The translations under genes were made by a program, and so were the position numbers. A DNA stretch of 64,000 bases from CAZRKC01 sp964600665 (GTDB taxonomy: Bacteria > Bacillota > SLNR01), in NCBI GenBank assembly GCA_964600665.1, contig CAZRKC010000001.1, forward strand, positions 1-64,000, in the 5' to 3' direction. Positions 44,905 to 54,615 of the stretch are shown here, piece by piece; position 1 is the stretch's first letter; each line of letters starts with the position of its first letter. The notes under the pieces are model-generated. The model saw only the letters and a list, made by a program, of their open reading frames with translations. It made no database searches and was not told the DNA's origin.

Positions 44905-47217
44905 ATGAACGAGATATCAGAATGCAACACCTCTTTTAGCATCGAGCGAATTCATGTAAAAGTTAATGTTAACGGGATCGTCCAAGGGGTCGGATTTCGA
45001 CCGTTTGTTTTTTCTATTGCGATGATGACCGGTATTAATGGACATGTTTACAATACAACAGATGGTGTTATCATCCATGCTGAAGGGTCCCGCATTTCAG
45101 TTCAAGATTTTCTAAACAGAATTGTATCCAGCAAACCCCCTCTGGCGCATATAGACTCCATCACCACTCAAGAAGAACCCTTATACGGGTTTTCGGAGTT
45201 CTGCATCTCGTCAAGTGATTCCTCACAACCTAAGCGTACCCTTATTTCACCTGATGCAGCGATATGTTCCGAATGCCTGAATGATATCACCAACCCCCAA
45301 GATCGACGCTATGGATATGCGTTTACCAACTGTACAAATTGTGGCCCTCGATTTACCATCATTGACGATATTCCATATGACAGAACGAACACATCAATGA
45401 AAAACTTTCAGATGTGCCCAGAATGTTTGCTGGAATACTCGGATCCAAGAAACCGTCGATTCCATGCTCAACCAAACGCTTGCCCTGTATGTGGGCCACA
45501 AGCAGAATTTTTTTTGAAAGGCTCTGAACGTCAGCTCGGAAATTGGGTGAGCGGATTTCAAAATGCAATCCTGAACGGTGCGATCATCGCTGTGAAAGGA
45601 ATCGGTGGATTTCAACTCGCATGTATGGCAACCAATCATGATGCCGTCATTCGCTTGCGACAGAAAAAACATCGGCCGTGGAAGCCATTTGCCGTTATGT
45701 GCCGAGATCTTGATTCTGCTCGTCAATACGTCTCAATATCGTCCGCAGAACAGAACTTGCTGACATCACCGCAAGCACCCATCGTTTTACTTGATAAGAA
45801 AAGTTCATCAGACAGTTTGGATGCACTGGCACCGAACATCAATACACTTGGTGTTATGTTACCGTACAGTCCTCTACATGTACTGATGTTTTCGGAAAAG
45901 ATTGACATGATGGTCATGACAAGCGGAAATCTGTACGGACAACCCCTGATTCATACCAACGAAGAAGCAGTCACGTTGCTATCTGAAATTGCTGATGGTT
46001 TATTGTTGCATAATCGTCCCATTGTTAACCGTTGTGATGATTCCGTTGTCAAGGTGTTCGACCAGCACCCTTATTTCTTTCGGCGAGCAAGGGGTTATGC
46101 CCCACAGCCTGTCGTGATGCCATTATCTTCACCAATCCCGATATTGGCGTTAGGTAGTGATCTCAAAAACACATATACGTTTCTAAAGGGAAATAATGCC
46201 TTTGTTGGCCCCCACATAGGGGATCTGGAGAATGAGGAAACGATTAATCACTTCATGGAATCCTTTCGAGACATGCAAAAATTTCTTGATGTCACTCCGG
46301 GAATTATCGCTCATGACCTTCACCCAAGTTTCATGTCTACCCGAATTGCATCTCAGTTAAGCGATCCTTCTCGTCGATTTCCAGTGCAACATCATCACGC
46401 TCATTTTGCATCTTGTTTAGCGGAGAATAAAATCAGTTCACCTGCGTGGGGCATCATTCTTGACGGGACTGGTTATGGTGCGGATGGTCATATCTGGGGT
46501 TTTGAAATCTTGCATGGGGATTATGCTTCCTTTGACCGCGTTGCACACCTGAAATATCTTAGGCTGCCAGGAGGGGATGCTGGCACTCGGAACCCTTGGC
46601 GGATGGCTATCAGTTATCTGTCTTTGTTAAGGGAGCCCGACAAAAATTTTGAATCTGAAGCGTTCCACCCTGAAAGATCGCAACGGAAAATTATTGAACA
46701 CATGATAACGAATGGAATCCAATCGCCGCTTACCTCAAGCTGTGGACGTTTTTTTGATGCAGTTGCGGCATTATTAGGAATCTGCCCTGAAGTAACTTAT
46801 GAGGGTCAAGCGGCTATTGAGTTGATGGAGTACGCAGATAAAGAACTCCCGTACTCCCCTTACCCTTATACCCGTGTTGAAGAAACCCTTGACCCAACAC
46901 CCGTGATTGCCGGAATTATCGCAGATATCTGTTCAGGATACGCAAAAGGACATATCAGCGCCCGTTTTCATCACACTATTGTAGCCATGTCTGTCGAAAC
47001 TATCATGAGTCATTCAACCCAATATCCTTCGCGCCAAGTAGTTCTAAGCGGTGGTGTTTTCCAAAACACTTTTCTGCTCAGAATTATGAAGGAGCAATTG
47101 GCATTGATGGGTTATGAAGCAATTCTACATCAGATAGTGCCACCAAATGATGGGGGTATTTCTTTAGGTCAAGCTGCAATAGCAACGAGATTGTACACCG
47201 GTCATAGTCATTCCTAA
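44905..47217 (+). CDS. hypF: Carbamoyltransferase HypF
   Basis: HypF makes the thiocarbamate used for the cyanide ligands of the [NiFe] site. The 770-residue protein has an N-terminal acylphosphatase domain (GIVQGVGFRPFVF). Two zinc-finger blocks follow (CSECLND...CTNCGPRFTI and CPECLLEY...CPVCG), then a YrdC-like domain (AVKGIGGFQLAC) and a Kae1-like carbamoyltransferase domain with QHHHAH and VVLSGGVFQN. The frame is open upstream to 44659 inside hypA; the ATG at 44905 with TTAGGAGAACACAT is the right start. Confidence 0.93.
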   Translation: MNEISECNTSFSIERIHVKVNVNGIVQGVGFRPFVFSIAMMTGINGHVYNTTDGVIIHAEGSRISVQDFLNRIVSSKPPLAHIDSITTQEEPLYGFSEFCISSSDSSQPKRTLISPDAAICSECLNDITNPQDRRYGYAFTNCTNCGPRFTIIDDIPYDRTNTSMKNFQMCPECLLEYSDPRNRRFHAQPNACPVCGPQAEFFLKGSERQLGNWVSGFQNAILNGAIIAVKGIGGFQLACMATNHDAVIRLRQKKHRPWKPFAVMCRDLDSARQYVSISSAEQNLLTSPQAPIVLLDKKSSSDSLDALAPNINTLGVMLPYSPLHVLMFSEKIDMMVMTSGNLYGQPLIHTNEEAVTLLSEIADGLLLHNRPIVNRCDDSVVKVFDQHPYFFRRARGYAPQPVVMPLSSPIPILALGSDLKNTYTFLKGNNAFVGPHIGDLENEETINHFMESFRDMQKFLDVTPGIIAHDLHPSFMSTRIASQLSDPSRRFPVQHHHAHFASCLAENKISSPAWGIILDGTGYGADGHIWGFEILHGDYASFDRVAHLKYLRLPGGDAGTRNPWRMAISYLSLLREPDKNFESEAFHPERSQRKIIEHMITNGIQSPLTSSCGRFFDAVAALLGICPEVTYEGQAAIELMEYADKELPYSPYPYTRVEETLDPTPVIAGIIADICSGYAKGHISARFHHTIVAMSVETIMSHSTQYPSRQVVLSGGVFQNTFLLRIMKEQLALMGYEAILHQIVPPNDGGISLGQAAIATRLYTGHSHS

Positions 47218-47234
47218 TTGAAGGAGGAATTTGC

Positions 47235-47459
47235 ATGTGTTTGGCTTACCCAGGAAAAGTTATTTCAATAACCGGCGATTATGCTGAAGTTGATATCAAC
47301 GGGAATATCTTTAACGCTTACATAAAAATGCTGCCAGAAGCAAAGGTCGGTCATTACGTTTTGGTACATGCTGGGTACGCACTCCAAATTGTCGATGAAC
47401 GGGATGCATTAATCACCCTGGCGCTGCTGGAGGAGATGAATGAAGATGGTCAAATATGA
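47235..47459 (+). CDS. hypC: Hydrogenase maturation chaperone HypC
   Basis: A 74-residue chaperone with the invariant MCLAYPGKV start; Cys2 binds the Fe(CN)2CO unit together with HypD and delivers it to the large subunit. AAGGAGGAATTTGC precedes the ATG. The gene overlaps the start of hypD by 20 bases, so they are made together, as their joint function needs. Confidence 0.95.
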   Translation: MCLAYPGKVISITGDYAEVDINGNIFNAYIKMLPEAKVGHYVLVHAGYALQIVDERDALITLALLEEMNEDGQI

Positions 47460-48558
47460 CGATTTAGACATCGTCAATCGCCTGATAGCGGGCATTAAGT
47501 GTATCTCCCCCCACCCCCCTGTGAGGTTAATGGAAGTATGCGGTACGCATACGACTGCAATATCTCATTACTCTTTCCGTCAATTGTTACAAGGCTCAGT
47601 TGAGTTCATCAGTGGCCCTGGATGCCCAGTTTGTGTTACGCATACTGCAGACATCGATTTGCTGATTCAATACGCAACATTGCCAAACACTGTAATCACA
47701 ACTTTTGGAGATATGCTAAAAGTACCGGGCAGTCGCTCGACATTGTTAAAAGAGCGCTCAAATGGCGCTGACATTCGGATTGTATTCTCTCCTATGGACG
47801 CAATCAAAATGGCTACCCATGAACCAGAGAGAATGTTCATATTTATTGGAATTGGATTTGAGACCACCGCGCCAATTGTTGCGGCTTCAATCTTGGAGGC
47901 TGCCAAAATGAACCTCCGCAATTATTTTGTGCTTTCCTTCCTTAAAACGATTCCGCAAGCATTACGTGTATTGTTTTCCGGTACCCATGATATTGATGGA
48001 TTGATTCTCCCTGGACATGTGTCTGCAGTTACTGGTTCTTCCTTTTTCAGTTTCGTCCCTCAAGAACTCGATATGCCAGCTGTCGTGACTGGTTTTACAC
48101 CAGTTGAAATTCTCTTTGGTGTAAACTCATTGGTAACGCAAATCAAGCATCAGAAAGCGACGTTGATCAATGCTTACCCGAGAATAGTCACAGAACAAGG
48201 GAATACTGTAGCCATGAAAACCATTCGTGATGTCTTCACTCCAGTTGATTCTTTATGGAGGGGACTCGGGGCAATTCCTGATAGTGGTTTGTCGATCCAG
48301 AGTGACTATTCAAGATTTGACGCCCGATGCCAATTCCCAATGCAACTCAAAAAACCCATATTGGACACGCCGTGCCGATGTGGTGAGATTATAACCGGGC
48401 GCTTGAAACCGTTACAGTGCCCGCTATTTGGTATTCAATGCACCCCATCAAATCCTGCAGGCCCATGCATGGTGTCCGGTGAAGGCGCTTGTGCTGCTTA
48501 TTATCGCTATGACAGACACATCGGTAAACAAGGAGGCAATCTTGATGCTGGATATTAA
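47440..48558 (+). CDS. hypD: Iron-site assembly protein HypD
   Basis: A 372-residue iron-sulfur protein forming the scaffold for the Fe(CN)2CO cofactor. Key motifs are MEVCGTHTTAI, GPGCPVCVTH and GFETTAP. The C-terminal cluster ligands lie in DTPCRCGEI, QCPLFGIQCTPSNPAGPCMVSGEGACAAYY. GGAGGAG lies six bases before the ATG at 47440, with a second ATG two codons on. Its end overlaps hypE by 14 bases. Confidence 0.94.
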   Translation: MKMVKYDDLDIVNRLIAGIKCISPHPPVRLMEVCGTHTTAISHYSFRQLLQGSVEFISGPGCPVCVTHTADIDLLIQYATLPNTVITTFGDMLKVPGSRSTLLKERSNGADIRIVFSPMDAIKMATHEPERMFIFIGIGFETTAPIVAASILEAAKMNLRNYFVLSFLKTIPQALRVLFSGTHDIDGLILPGHVSAVTGSSFFSFVPQELDMPAVVTGFTPVEILFGVNSLVTQIKHQKATLINAYPRIVTEQGNTVAMKTIRDVFTPVDSLWRGLGAIPDSGLSIQSDYSRFDARCQFPMQLKKPILDTPCRCGEIITGRLKPLQCPLFGIQCTPSNPAGPCMVSGEGACAAYYRYDRHIGKQGGNLDAGY

Positions 48559-49558
48559 CAGCAATATTCTGCTCTCACATGGATCGGGTGGGCTTCATAC
48601 CCATGAGTTGATTACACAACTTTTCCATCTTCATCTGACAAATCCGGTGCTTGAAGATCTAGGTGATGCTGCGGTTGTGCCATCTTTTGATGCCCCTTTG
48701 GTCATTAGCACCGATAGTTTTGTGGTCAATCCGATTTTCTTTCCTGGTGGCGACATTGGGAAACTAGCTGTTTGTGGAACTGTCAATGATGTTTCGATGG
48801 CCGGAGGTGTTCCGACTTATTTGTCAGCAGCATTCATCTTGGAAGAAGGTTTGCCTATCCGAATTCTTGAAGAAGTTGTCAAATCTATGGCCAGTGAGGC
48901 CAAGAATGCGGGAATTGCCATAATCGCCGGAGACACAAAAGTTGTGGAAAAAGGTAAAGGAGATCAAATTTTCATAACTACCACTGGTTTTGGCTACCTT
49001 CATCGAAACGCCCTCCTAGGTCATCGACAGATCAGGCCAGGTGACCATATTCTCATCAATGGCGGCGTGGGAGAACATGGGATTGCTGTTTTATCCAAGC
49101 GGGAGGGGATTGCATTCTCTACTCCTGTTTTAAGTGATGCATACTCACTCAATCGGATCTCTTCCGGACTACTTGATCATTTTCCAAATATCCGTATGTT
49201 TAGAGACCCAACGCGGGGTGGTTTGGCCACGGTTGCCCATGAATTGGCAACCGCATCGGGTCACGATTTCTATATCTACGAGCCAGATGTACCGATTATC
49301 GCTCCTGTTCGCGGAGCTTGTGAATTACTTGGTATTGATCCATTATATCTCGCGAATGAGGGGAAAATGATCATCATCACATCACCAGATGATTCTCAAG
49401 ATATCATGAATTTTATTCATAGTGCCTTCCCAGAGCAAAACCCAACTTGGATCGGTGAAGTCAAAAAGGGGACAGGGAATGCATACCTCAAGACGAAATT
49501 CGGTGGAACCCGGTACTTGGATCTGTTACCAGAAGAAATTCTGCCAAGAATCTGCTAG
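48545..49558 (+). CDS. hypE: Hydrogenase maturation protein HypE
   Basis: HypE dehydrates the thiocarbamate on its C-terminal cysteine to thiocyanate. The 337-residue AIR-synthase-like protein starts with LLSHGSGG, has ISTDSFVVNPIFFPGGDIG and DPTRGGLATVAHELA, and ends in PRIC, with the terminal cysteine in place. AAGGAGGCAATCTTG precedes the ATG at 48545. It closes the operon; hypB, the nickel-loading GTPase, is not in this window. Confidence 0.94.
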   Translation: MLDINSNILLSHGSGGLHTHELITQLFHLHLTNPVLEDLGDAAVVPSFDAPLVISTDSFVVNPIFFPGGDIGKLAVCGTVNDVSMAGGVPTYLSAAFILEEGLPIRILEEVVKSMASEAKNAGIAIIAGDTKVVEKGKGDQIFITTTGFGYLHRNALLGHRQIRPGDHILINGGVGEHGIAVLSKREGIAFSTPVLSDAYSLNRISSGLLDHFPNIRMFRDPTRGGLATVAHELATASGHDFYIYEPDVPIIAPVRGACELLGIDPLYLANEGKMIIITSPDDSQDIMNFIHSAFPEQNPTWIGEVKKGTGNAYLKTKFGGTRYLDLLPEEILPRIC

Positions 49559-50015
49559 ATAACGAAACAAATTATGCATGCTAATTTTTCACACAATTTC
49601 CCCATAGCAAAGTGCAATCAAAGTTAGGTCCATCTGATCATTGATATGCACTTTTTTAATTTGAATAACCACTTAGATAAAACCATACCTTAACCACGGT
49701 TTTACGGTATTAAGGATGGCTGTTCCATCAACATGCCGACAGAAAGCAACAATTAGGCTATATGGAACGCTTTAATGATTAACCGTTTCATTGGGACTTC
49801 CGTTATAATTATGTATGTGCGAGAATGCATCTCGCTCCATCCAACTTGAAAATGAGGCCATTTTGATTCGACAATTTTTTTTGGGAACAACTCTCTCATC
49901 AACGCATGCCCTTTCTCAAAGCGAAAGAGTCCTGAGAGGCGTTATTTTGCGCGACAATCAGAACTCCCATTTTTTATTACCCCTCATGTAGGCTTTGATA
50001 TTTCCAGAAGTTATC
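49559..50015. other. Intergenic stretch between hypE and grdD, possible small transcript
   Basis: No coding gene is visible in 457 bases. On the plus strand a TATAAT at about 49804-49809 is followed by a hairpin, GCGAGA and TCTCGC around ATGCA (49819-49835). A second weak one, AAAATG and CATTTT, follows, and then eight T near 49878. This could be a short RNA or only remnants of a terminator zone. An imperfect inverted repeat lies at about 49684-49722. Confidence 0.35.
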
Positions 50016-51176
50016 TCACAGATACTTTCTCTCTATCAATATGGTCTTCGCTTGTTCACGGTCAAATTCAGCGACTAAGATTACAGGACCTGTACATCCC
50101 ATTCCTGTTTCCCCATAGATGCCTGCCGACCACAAGCAATGAACAGCATCATCCAGTGCCAAAATGTCAATACCCAGAATTTCTTCAGTAACTATTTTTT
50201 TCATTGGAGCAACGACTTCTTTATCACGTGCAGATGTGCTGTTTGCCTCAAGATATTCAAATATCAGTTGATCTAAACCATGTTTACGTGCCCTGGCCAA
50301 TTCTTCTAGAACAATCGAATTCAGCTTTCCAACTACCATATCTGCGGCATAACGAATTGCAGACGCAATGACGGGTGCTCCGGATGTCCGAGATACTATC
50401 AGGATAATGGGGTCAAATCCTTCCCCAACCCCGGGACCATACCCGAACCCAACAGCTTCGTATGAACCGCCGGTGTTAAACGATGACATTACTTTCATTA
50501 GTATATTTCCAGTTAATGAATCAGTCACCATCACATCAGCCGTTCCAGCGAGCAAGTCATTACCGCGCATAAGCATTCCGCCATCAACTCGGACGGACCC
50601 AGCCATTTCAACCTCATACCCATTTTTTACTAGGTCAGAAACAATTCGTGCTGCTGCACGAGCACCGTCAACATTCAAAAACCCGATCTTAGGGGAGCCT
50701 ATCCCACTTGCCTTTGCAACTGCAACCCCATAAATCGTGTTCATGACCATCGCTTGAACTCGGTTCGCGGCTGTTGTTCCTGTGGTTGATGCAAGAAACA
50801 CTTCGCGCCCTTTGCTTGGTGTTATCATACGGCCAACTGTAGCAACGCCAACGGGGAAATTATAATGCATGGTAACTGCCGCATCAATCCTTTTATTGAC
50901 TAACAAATCGTTCATCATCTTATGTGCTTCCCTTTGACAATCCTCTTCTGAATTGTCAGTTGTTAAGTCATGTCCAATGGGCACAACTTGAATACTTGGA
51001 TGCAACCGCTGGCATAAGTGACACCCTGCAAATATTTCAGTGGGGCCAAGTTCGCTACCGGGTATGGTTACTCCAATGACAGCCGCTTTTTGTGTAACGG
51101 TATCATCGAGCAGGTCCGCCACCTCCATCATGACATGACCGACCATCGCTTTAATATTTGATGTCAATTTCATCAC
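50016..51176 (-). CDS. grdD: Glycine reductase complex component C, subunit alpha
   Basis: A 386-residue PlsX-like phosphate acyltransferase. With GrdC it forms protein C, which releases the acetyl group from the selenium of GrdA as acetyl phosphate. Family features seen are GVTIPGSELGP near 36, PSKGREVFLASTTGTTAANRVQAMVMN and the glycine-rich AVGFGYGPGVGEGFDP. The start follows GAGGGGTGTGATG; MMKLTSN has two adjacent Met codons. It is the last gene of the grd operon, seven bases after grdC. Confidence 0.92.
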   Translation of the reverse strand: MMKLTSNIKAMVGHVMMEVADLLDDTVTQKAAVIGVTIPGSELGPTEIFAGCHLCQRLHPSIQVVPIGHDLTTDNSEEDCQREAHKMMNDLLVNKRIDAAVTMHYNFPVGVATVGRMITPSKGREVFLASTTGTTAANRVQAMVMNTIYGVAVAKASGIGSPKIGFLNVDGARAAARIVSDLVKNGYEVEMAGSVRVDGGMLMRGNDLLAGTADVMVTDSLTGNILMKVMSSFNTGGSYEAVGFGYGPGVGEGFDPIILIVSRTSGAPVIASAIRYAADMVVGKLNSIVLEELARARKHGLDQLIFEYLEANSTSARDKEVVAPMKKIVTEEILGIDILALDDAVHCLWSAGIYGETGMGCTGPVILVAEFDREQAKTILIERKYL

Positions 51177-51183
51177 ACCCCTC

Positions 51184-52728
51184 TCAGATTCCCTCGTTTT
51201 CTTTGATCAGGGTTTGAGCCATTTCGCGGATCATGTCGGCGATGGCCTTCTTCACTTCTTCTCTTGTTAAAGTGGCAGCTGGAGGTTGTATCCCAGGGTT
51301 CCTTTCCATTATAAACGATACCCCATCGAACTGATTAGTCATGCGGGCTAGGAACAGACTTCCTTTACCGATGATCATTGCTCGTTTCATATTATTTGCT
51401 AAAATCATATCCTGGGCAAAACCGATAAATGGAACACCTGACGGAATATGTCCTTGAGTTGGAGCATAACCTGGCATGCCATGTTTCCTGACAAATTCCT
51501 CGAGATGATCTTTTTGCATTTCTCCTCGTTTAACGGCCAACGCCCCAATCATTTTATAGTTCGCTTTCGGTACATCTCCTGCACCTGCAGGTTCTGTTAT
51601 CTCAGGATTTTGCATCTCAACAGAGTATTTATCGATGTCTTGGATCTTCAATCCGATCCGATCTAATGGGTCTGTCACAATTGCCTGCATAACGGCTTGA
51701 GGTGACGACCCTGATCCAATACGATGTCGGCCAATCGCATCAGTGCGAATTACAGGGTTCACACCATCATTTGCGGTAATCAAGATTGCAAATGCACCCA
51801 AAACATCCTCAAGAATGGGTAACCCTTTCAAAGCATGTTCACGCCCGTTCATCCCTAATTTGGCTACTGCGCCACCCCCGACCACAACTACTTGGTCATA
51901 GATTCCGGCTTTGACTAATGCACATGCTGTTACAATACCATGTGCCGGACCAGCACAAAATGAACGAATATCGCATCCCGTTGCATTGACGCATCCGCAT
52001 ACTTCGCCAATGGCCTTTGCAAAATTTCCCCCGCCCCTTTGATTCATATCTCCACAGGCTTCTTCAGATGTTTCAATGATGTATTGGATGGCAGCGGGAT
52101 CTGTGCCAGTCTGTTTGAGTAAATGCAACAACACCAGATAAGAAGATGCCTTTGTCGCTAAGTTTTCTGCGATTACATGTGCAGAGAGATTTTCGTCATA
52201 TTTGTGAGCACGACGTACGCAACCAACAACTGTATTATTCCAGATTAATGGTTCCCCTTCGTGGTCTGCTACGACCTTCTGGATCAACTCGTTGCGTGTA
52301 CCTTGCCCAATTTTCTGCAAATCGATTTCCGGAACTACTGGATGATTCGCAAGTATTTTAATTACATCCGCTGAAAACTCTTCAGTTAGCATAATCAGAT
52401 CGAAAGCATCGACGATTTTCATCAAACCGAAGAATTCGTTTTCAGGCATGATCTCACCTTTAGGGCCAAACCGGCTGGAAGCTATCAGACCCCTATCAAA
52501 CCATGGGCGTGGAATATCTGCCAGAACAGCCGGGGTTAAATTGGCAATAAATACTTGATTTGGTGGATAGGAAACGACTTCTTCAAATCGCCTCAGATTT
52601 GATTGAAGATGAGCGAGATAATCCGAACTTTTGTTAGTCTCCATCATTTGAGTAGTGCCATACGAAACCAAAAGATGTGGTGTATTTATTAATGCATAAG
52701 CAGCTCCCTTGACCACTGGATGTTCCAT
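51184..52728 (-). CDS. grdC: Glycine reductase complex component C, subunit beta
   Basis: A 514-residue beta-ketoacyl-synthase-III-like protein that takes the carboxymethyl group from selenocysteine of GrdA as a cysteine-bound acetyl. The likely nucleophile region is GATG-like in VCGCVNATGCDIRSFCAGPAHGIV. MEHPVVKGAAYALINTPHLLVSYGT at the N-terminus is diagnostic of GrdC. It pairs with GrdD. The gap of 66 bases after grdB is the largest in the operon and may hold a ribosome site only. Confidence 0.92.
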   Translation of the reverse strand: MEHPVVKGAAYALINTPHLLVSYGTTQMMETNKSSDYLAHLQSNLRRFEEVVSYPPNQVFIANLTPAVLADIPRPWFDRGLIASSRFGPKGEIMPENEFFGLMKIVDAFDLIMLTEEFSADVIKILANHPVVPEIDLQKIGQGTRNELIQKVVADHEGEPLIWNNTVVGCVRRAHKYDENLSAHVIAENLATKASSYLVLLHLLKQTGTDPAAIQYIIETSEEACGDMNQRGGGNFAKAIGEVCGCVNATGCDIRSFCAGPAHGIVTACALVKAGIYDQVVVVGGGAVAKLGMNGREHALKGLPILEDVLGAFAILITANDGVNPVIRTDAIGRHRIGSGSSPQAVMQAIVTDPLDRIGLKIQDIDKYSVEMQNPEITEPAGAGDVPKANYKMIGALAVKRGEMQKDHLEEFVRKHGMPGYAPTQGHIPSGVPFIGFAQDMILANNMKRAMIIGKGSLFLARMTNQFDGVSFIMERNPGIQPPAATLTREEVKKAIADMIREMAQTLIKENEGI

Positions 52729-52794
52729 CGATACTCCCCCACATATCAGAAGAATGGATATCTTGACTCTTTATCCATTCTTCATTGATAAAAG

Positions 52795-54111
52795 CTATTT
52801 CTCAAATACTGTTTGCCCTTCAACTTCCGTTTCCAAGGCTTTTAAAGCTTTCTGAATCAATTTTTTTCTCAGGGATCGCTCATCACTCGCTGATAAAGCA
52901 GGGTTCCCCAAGGGATACGGAATCGCTACCGCAGGTACAATCCTGTTAGCACCCACCGTCAGAGAAATTGGAACGACAGTGCAAATATGAACTACCGGTA
53001 TCCCAGCGCGTTCGATTTCTTTCACAATCGTTGCTCCGCAACGTGTGCAAGTCCCTCAGGTGGAAGTAAGAATAACGGCCTGTACCCCTTCGTTCATAAG
53101 ATCTGCAGCAATATCAATGGCAAAACGTTTTGCATTTGCAACCGAAGTCCCATTGCCTACCGTGGAATAGAAATAACGGTGCAGTTCGCCGATTTCCCCT
53201 TCTGCAACTAGTTCACATACAACATCCAAAGGCAGTACTCGGTCAGGATCCTGATTTGCATAAACAGGATCATAACCTCCATGTGCAGTCTCATAAGTAT
53301 CCGGTGTCAAGTCGACGATACCTGTTAAATCATATTTTCCATATTTTGAAGCACTGGAAGCTTCAATATGGTCAGGATTTCCTTTAGGCACGATCCCACC
53401 AGATGTGACTAATGCAATTTTTGTTTTTCTCCTGTTCTGAATCGCCGGTTGCGGATGTACCCTATCAAATTCTGGCATTGGGAATTCTGTATCAAACGGA
53501 AGGCAATTCAGTTTGGAAATCAGCATATTCACTGCACGTTCAGCACCCCTGGTATCCGTAAAATAATTCTTGCGAATGACCCCAGGATCTAGATAGCCCT
53601 CTTCTTGTGCACTCCCGATTGATTCCTTCCTTACTAACTTTAAACCAAGCGACGCCATAGCGGGTACCGCTTTCCGAAGTCCGGCCGCTGAATCACTTGT
53701 TTCAATGATGTAAATAGATTTTTGGTAAATTTCCGCTCCCGGGTTTTCATGGTACATTCCTGTCAATGCCGGGATCTGAAGCTCTTCCATCACCGCTGCA
53801 ACAACAGACCCGCAGGCAACGCCGTAGCGTCCTGCATTAAAGGCCGGGCCTGCAATCATTAGATCTGGCTGGTATGATTTGATCATGGCGATTACCTGTT
53901 CTTTAGCGGATACCAGATTCTCATTATAATATGAATCACCGCAGATCACAGACCCAACAATTTCGGCATCATCACCAAAGATACTTTGGAAGGCAAGCCC
54001 GGGCCCAACAGGCCCCTCTTTCGTCATGGGAGGGACTGATGCTTTATCTTCACCACCTATTTGGCCGAAGAATTGGTTGAGGTAGTGAACAACTCTGATC
54101 CGGTCGCTCAT
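52795..54111 (-). CDS. grdB: Glycine reductase protein B selenoprotein subunit
   Basis: GrdB with the GrdE fragments activates glycine as a Schiff base and hands its carboxymethyl group to GrdA. The frame runs 438 residues with one in-frame TGA at 53058-53056, giving ILTST-Sec352-GTCTRCGATIV, the expected active site. The ATG at 54111 follows GGGGGGAAACGC. Twelve bases after the TGA, CGTTGC and GCAACG pair around GGA, with flanking CACA and TGTG extending the stem; this is a good SECIS. It appears as two separate fragments when TGA is read as stop. Sequence matches the glycine-type GrdB; sarcosine and betaine homologues (GrdF, GrdH) cannot be fully excluded but GrdE is of glycine operon type. 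Confidence 0.95.
53025..53047 (-). promoter_or_regulatory. grdB: SECIS hairpin of grdB
   Basis: Inner stem CGTTGC/GCAACG (6 bp) with loop GGA, outer CACA pairing with TGTG across a short asymmetric bulge. The loop starts 18 bases after the TGA. Bacterial SECIS elements lie in this window and usually show G residues in the loop. Confidence 0.75.
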
Positions 54112-54134
54112 GCGTTTCCCCCCTGTCAATTCAA

Positions 54135-54596
54135 CTATTTACTGAACTGCTCTCGAATTCCACTGACCTCATGAACAATTTTATCAACATCCAATACCAT
54201 TTCCATCATGCTGACCTGCTCATCATAAACTGTCGCATCAATCTGTTCTTTCATTTCTGGTTCAAGAATATGGTAAACTTTGAGTCCCAACGAGACTCCT
54301 GCCAATGGACCAGCAAAGGTGGGATCACCATTGGATACTGTTTCGGCAGTCAATCCGGCCGATTCAGCTTCTGCGCCCCCCAGGATGACGATGATGTTCT
54401 CAGCGCCAAACTGATCAGTCAGTTCCTTCACCCTCTTTTGGTTTTCCATGTCCATGGCACCGGCAGCTGTTCAGACAAAACACTCAGTTACCGCGAAAAT
54501 CACGTCTCCTCCTGCCGATTTGACACACTCAGCGATAGCTGGCCCAGGTATGCCATCACGATCGCCTAAAATGATTACTTTTTTACCTGATAGCAT
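54135..54596 (-). CDS. grdA: Glycine reductase selenoprotein A
   Basis: GrdA carries the carboxymethyl group as a Se-carboxymethyl-selenocysteine and splits it to ketene-like acetyl for GrdC. The frame is 153 residues from ATG 54596, with TGA at 54473-54471 giving the hallmark CFV-Sec42-TAAG. The N-terminus is [23 protein letters not shown], as in all GrdA proteins. Twenty bases separate it from grdE. A possible SECIS, CCAT and ATGG around GGAC with an outer GGT/ACC, lies 13 bases after the TGA but is weak. Redox partners thioredoxin and its reductase are not in this window. Confidence 0.96.
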
Positions 54597-54615
54597 CGTC
54601 TTCGCCTCTCTTCCC

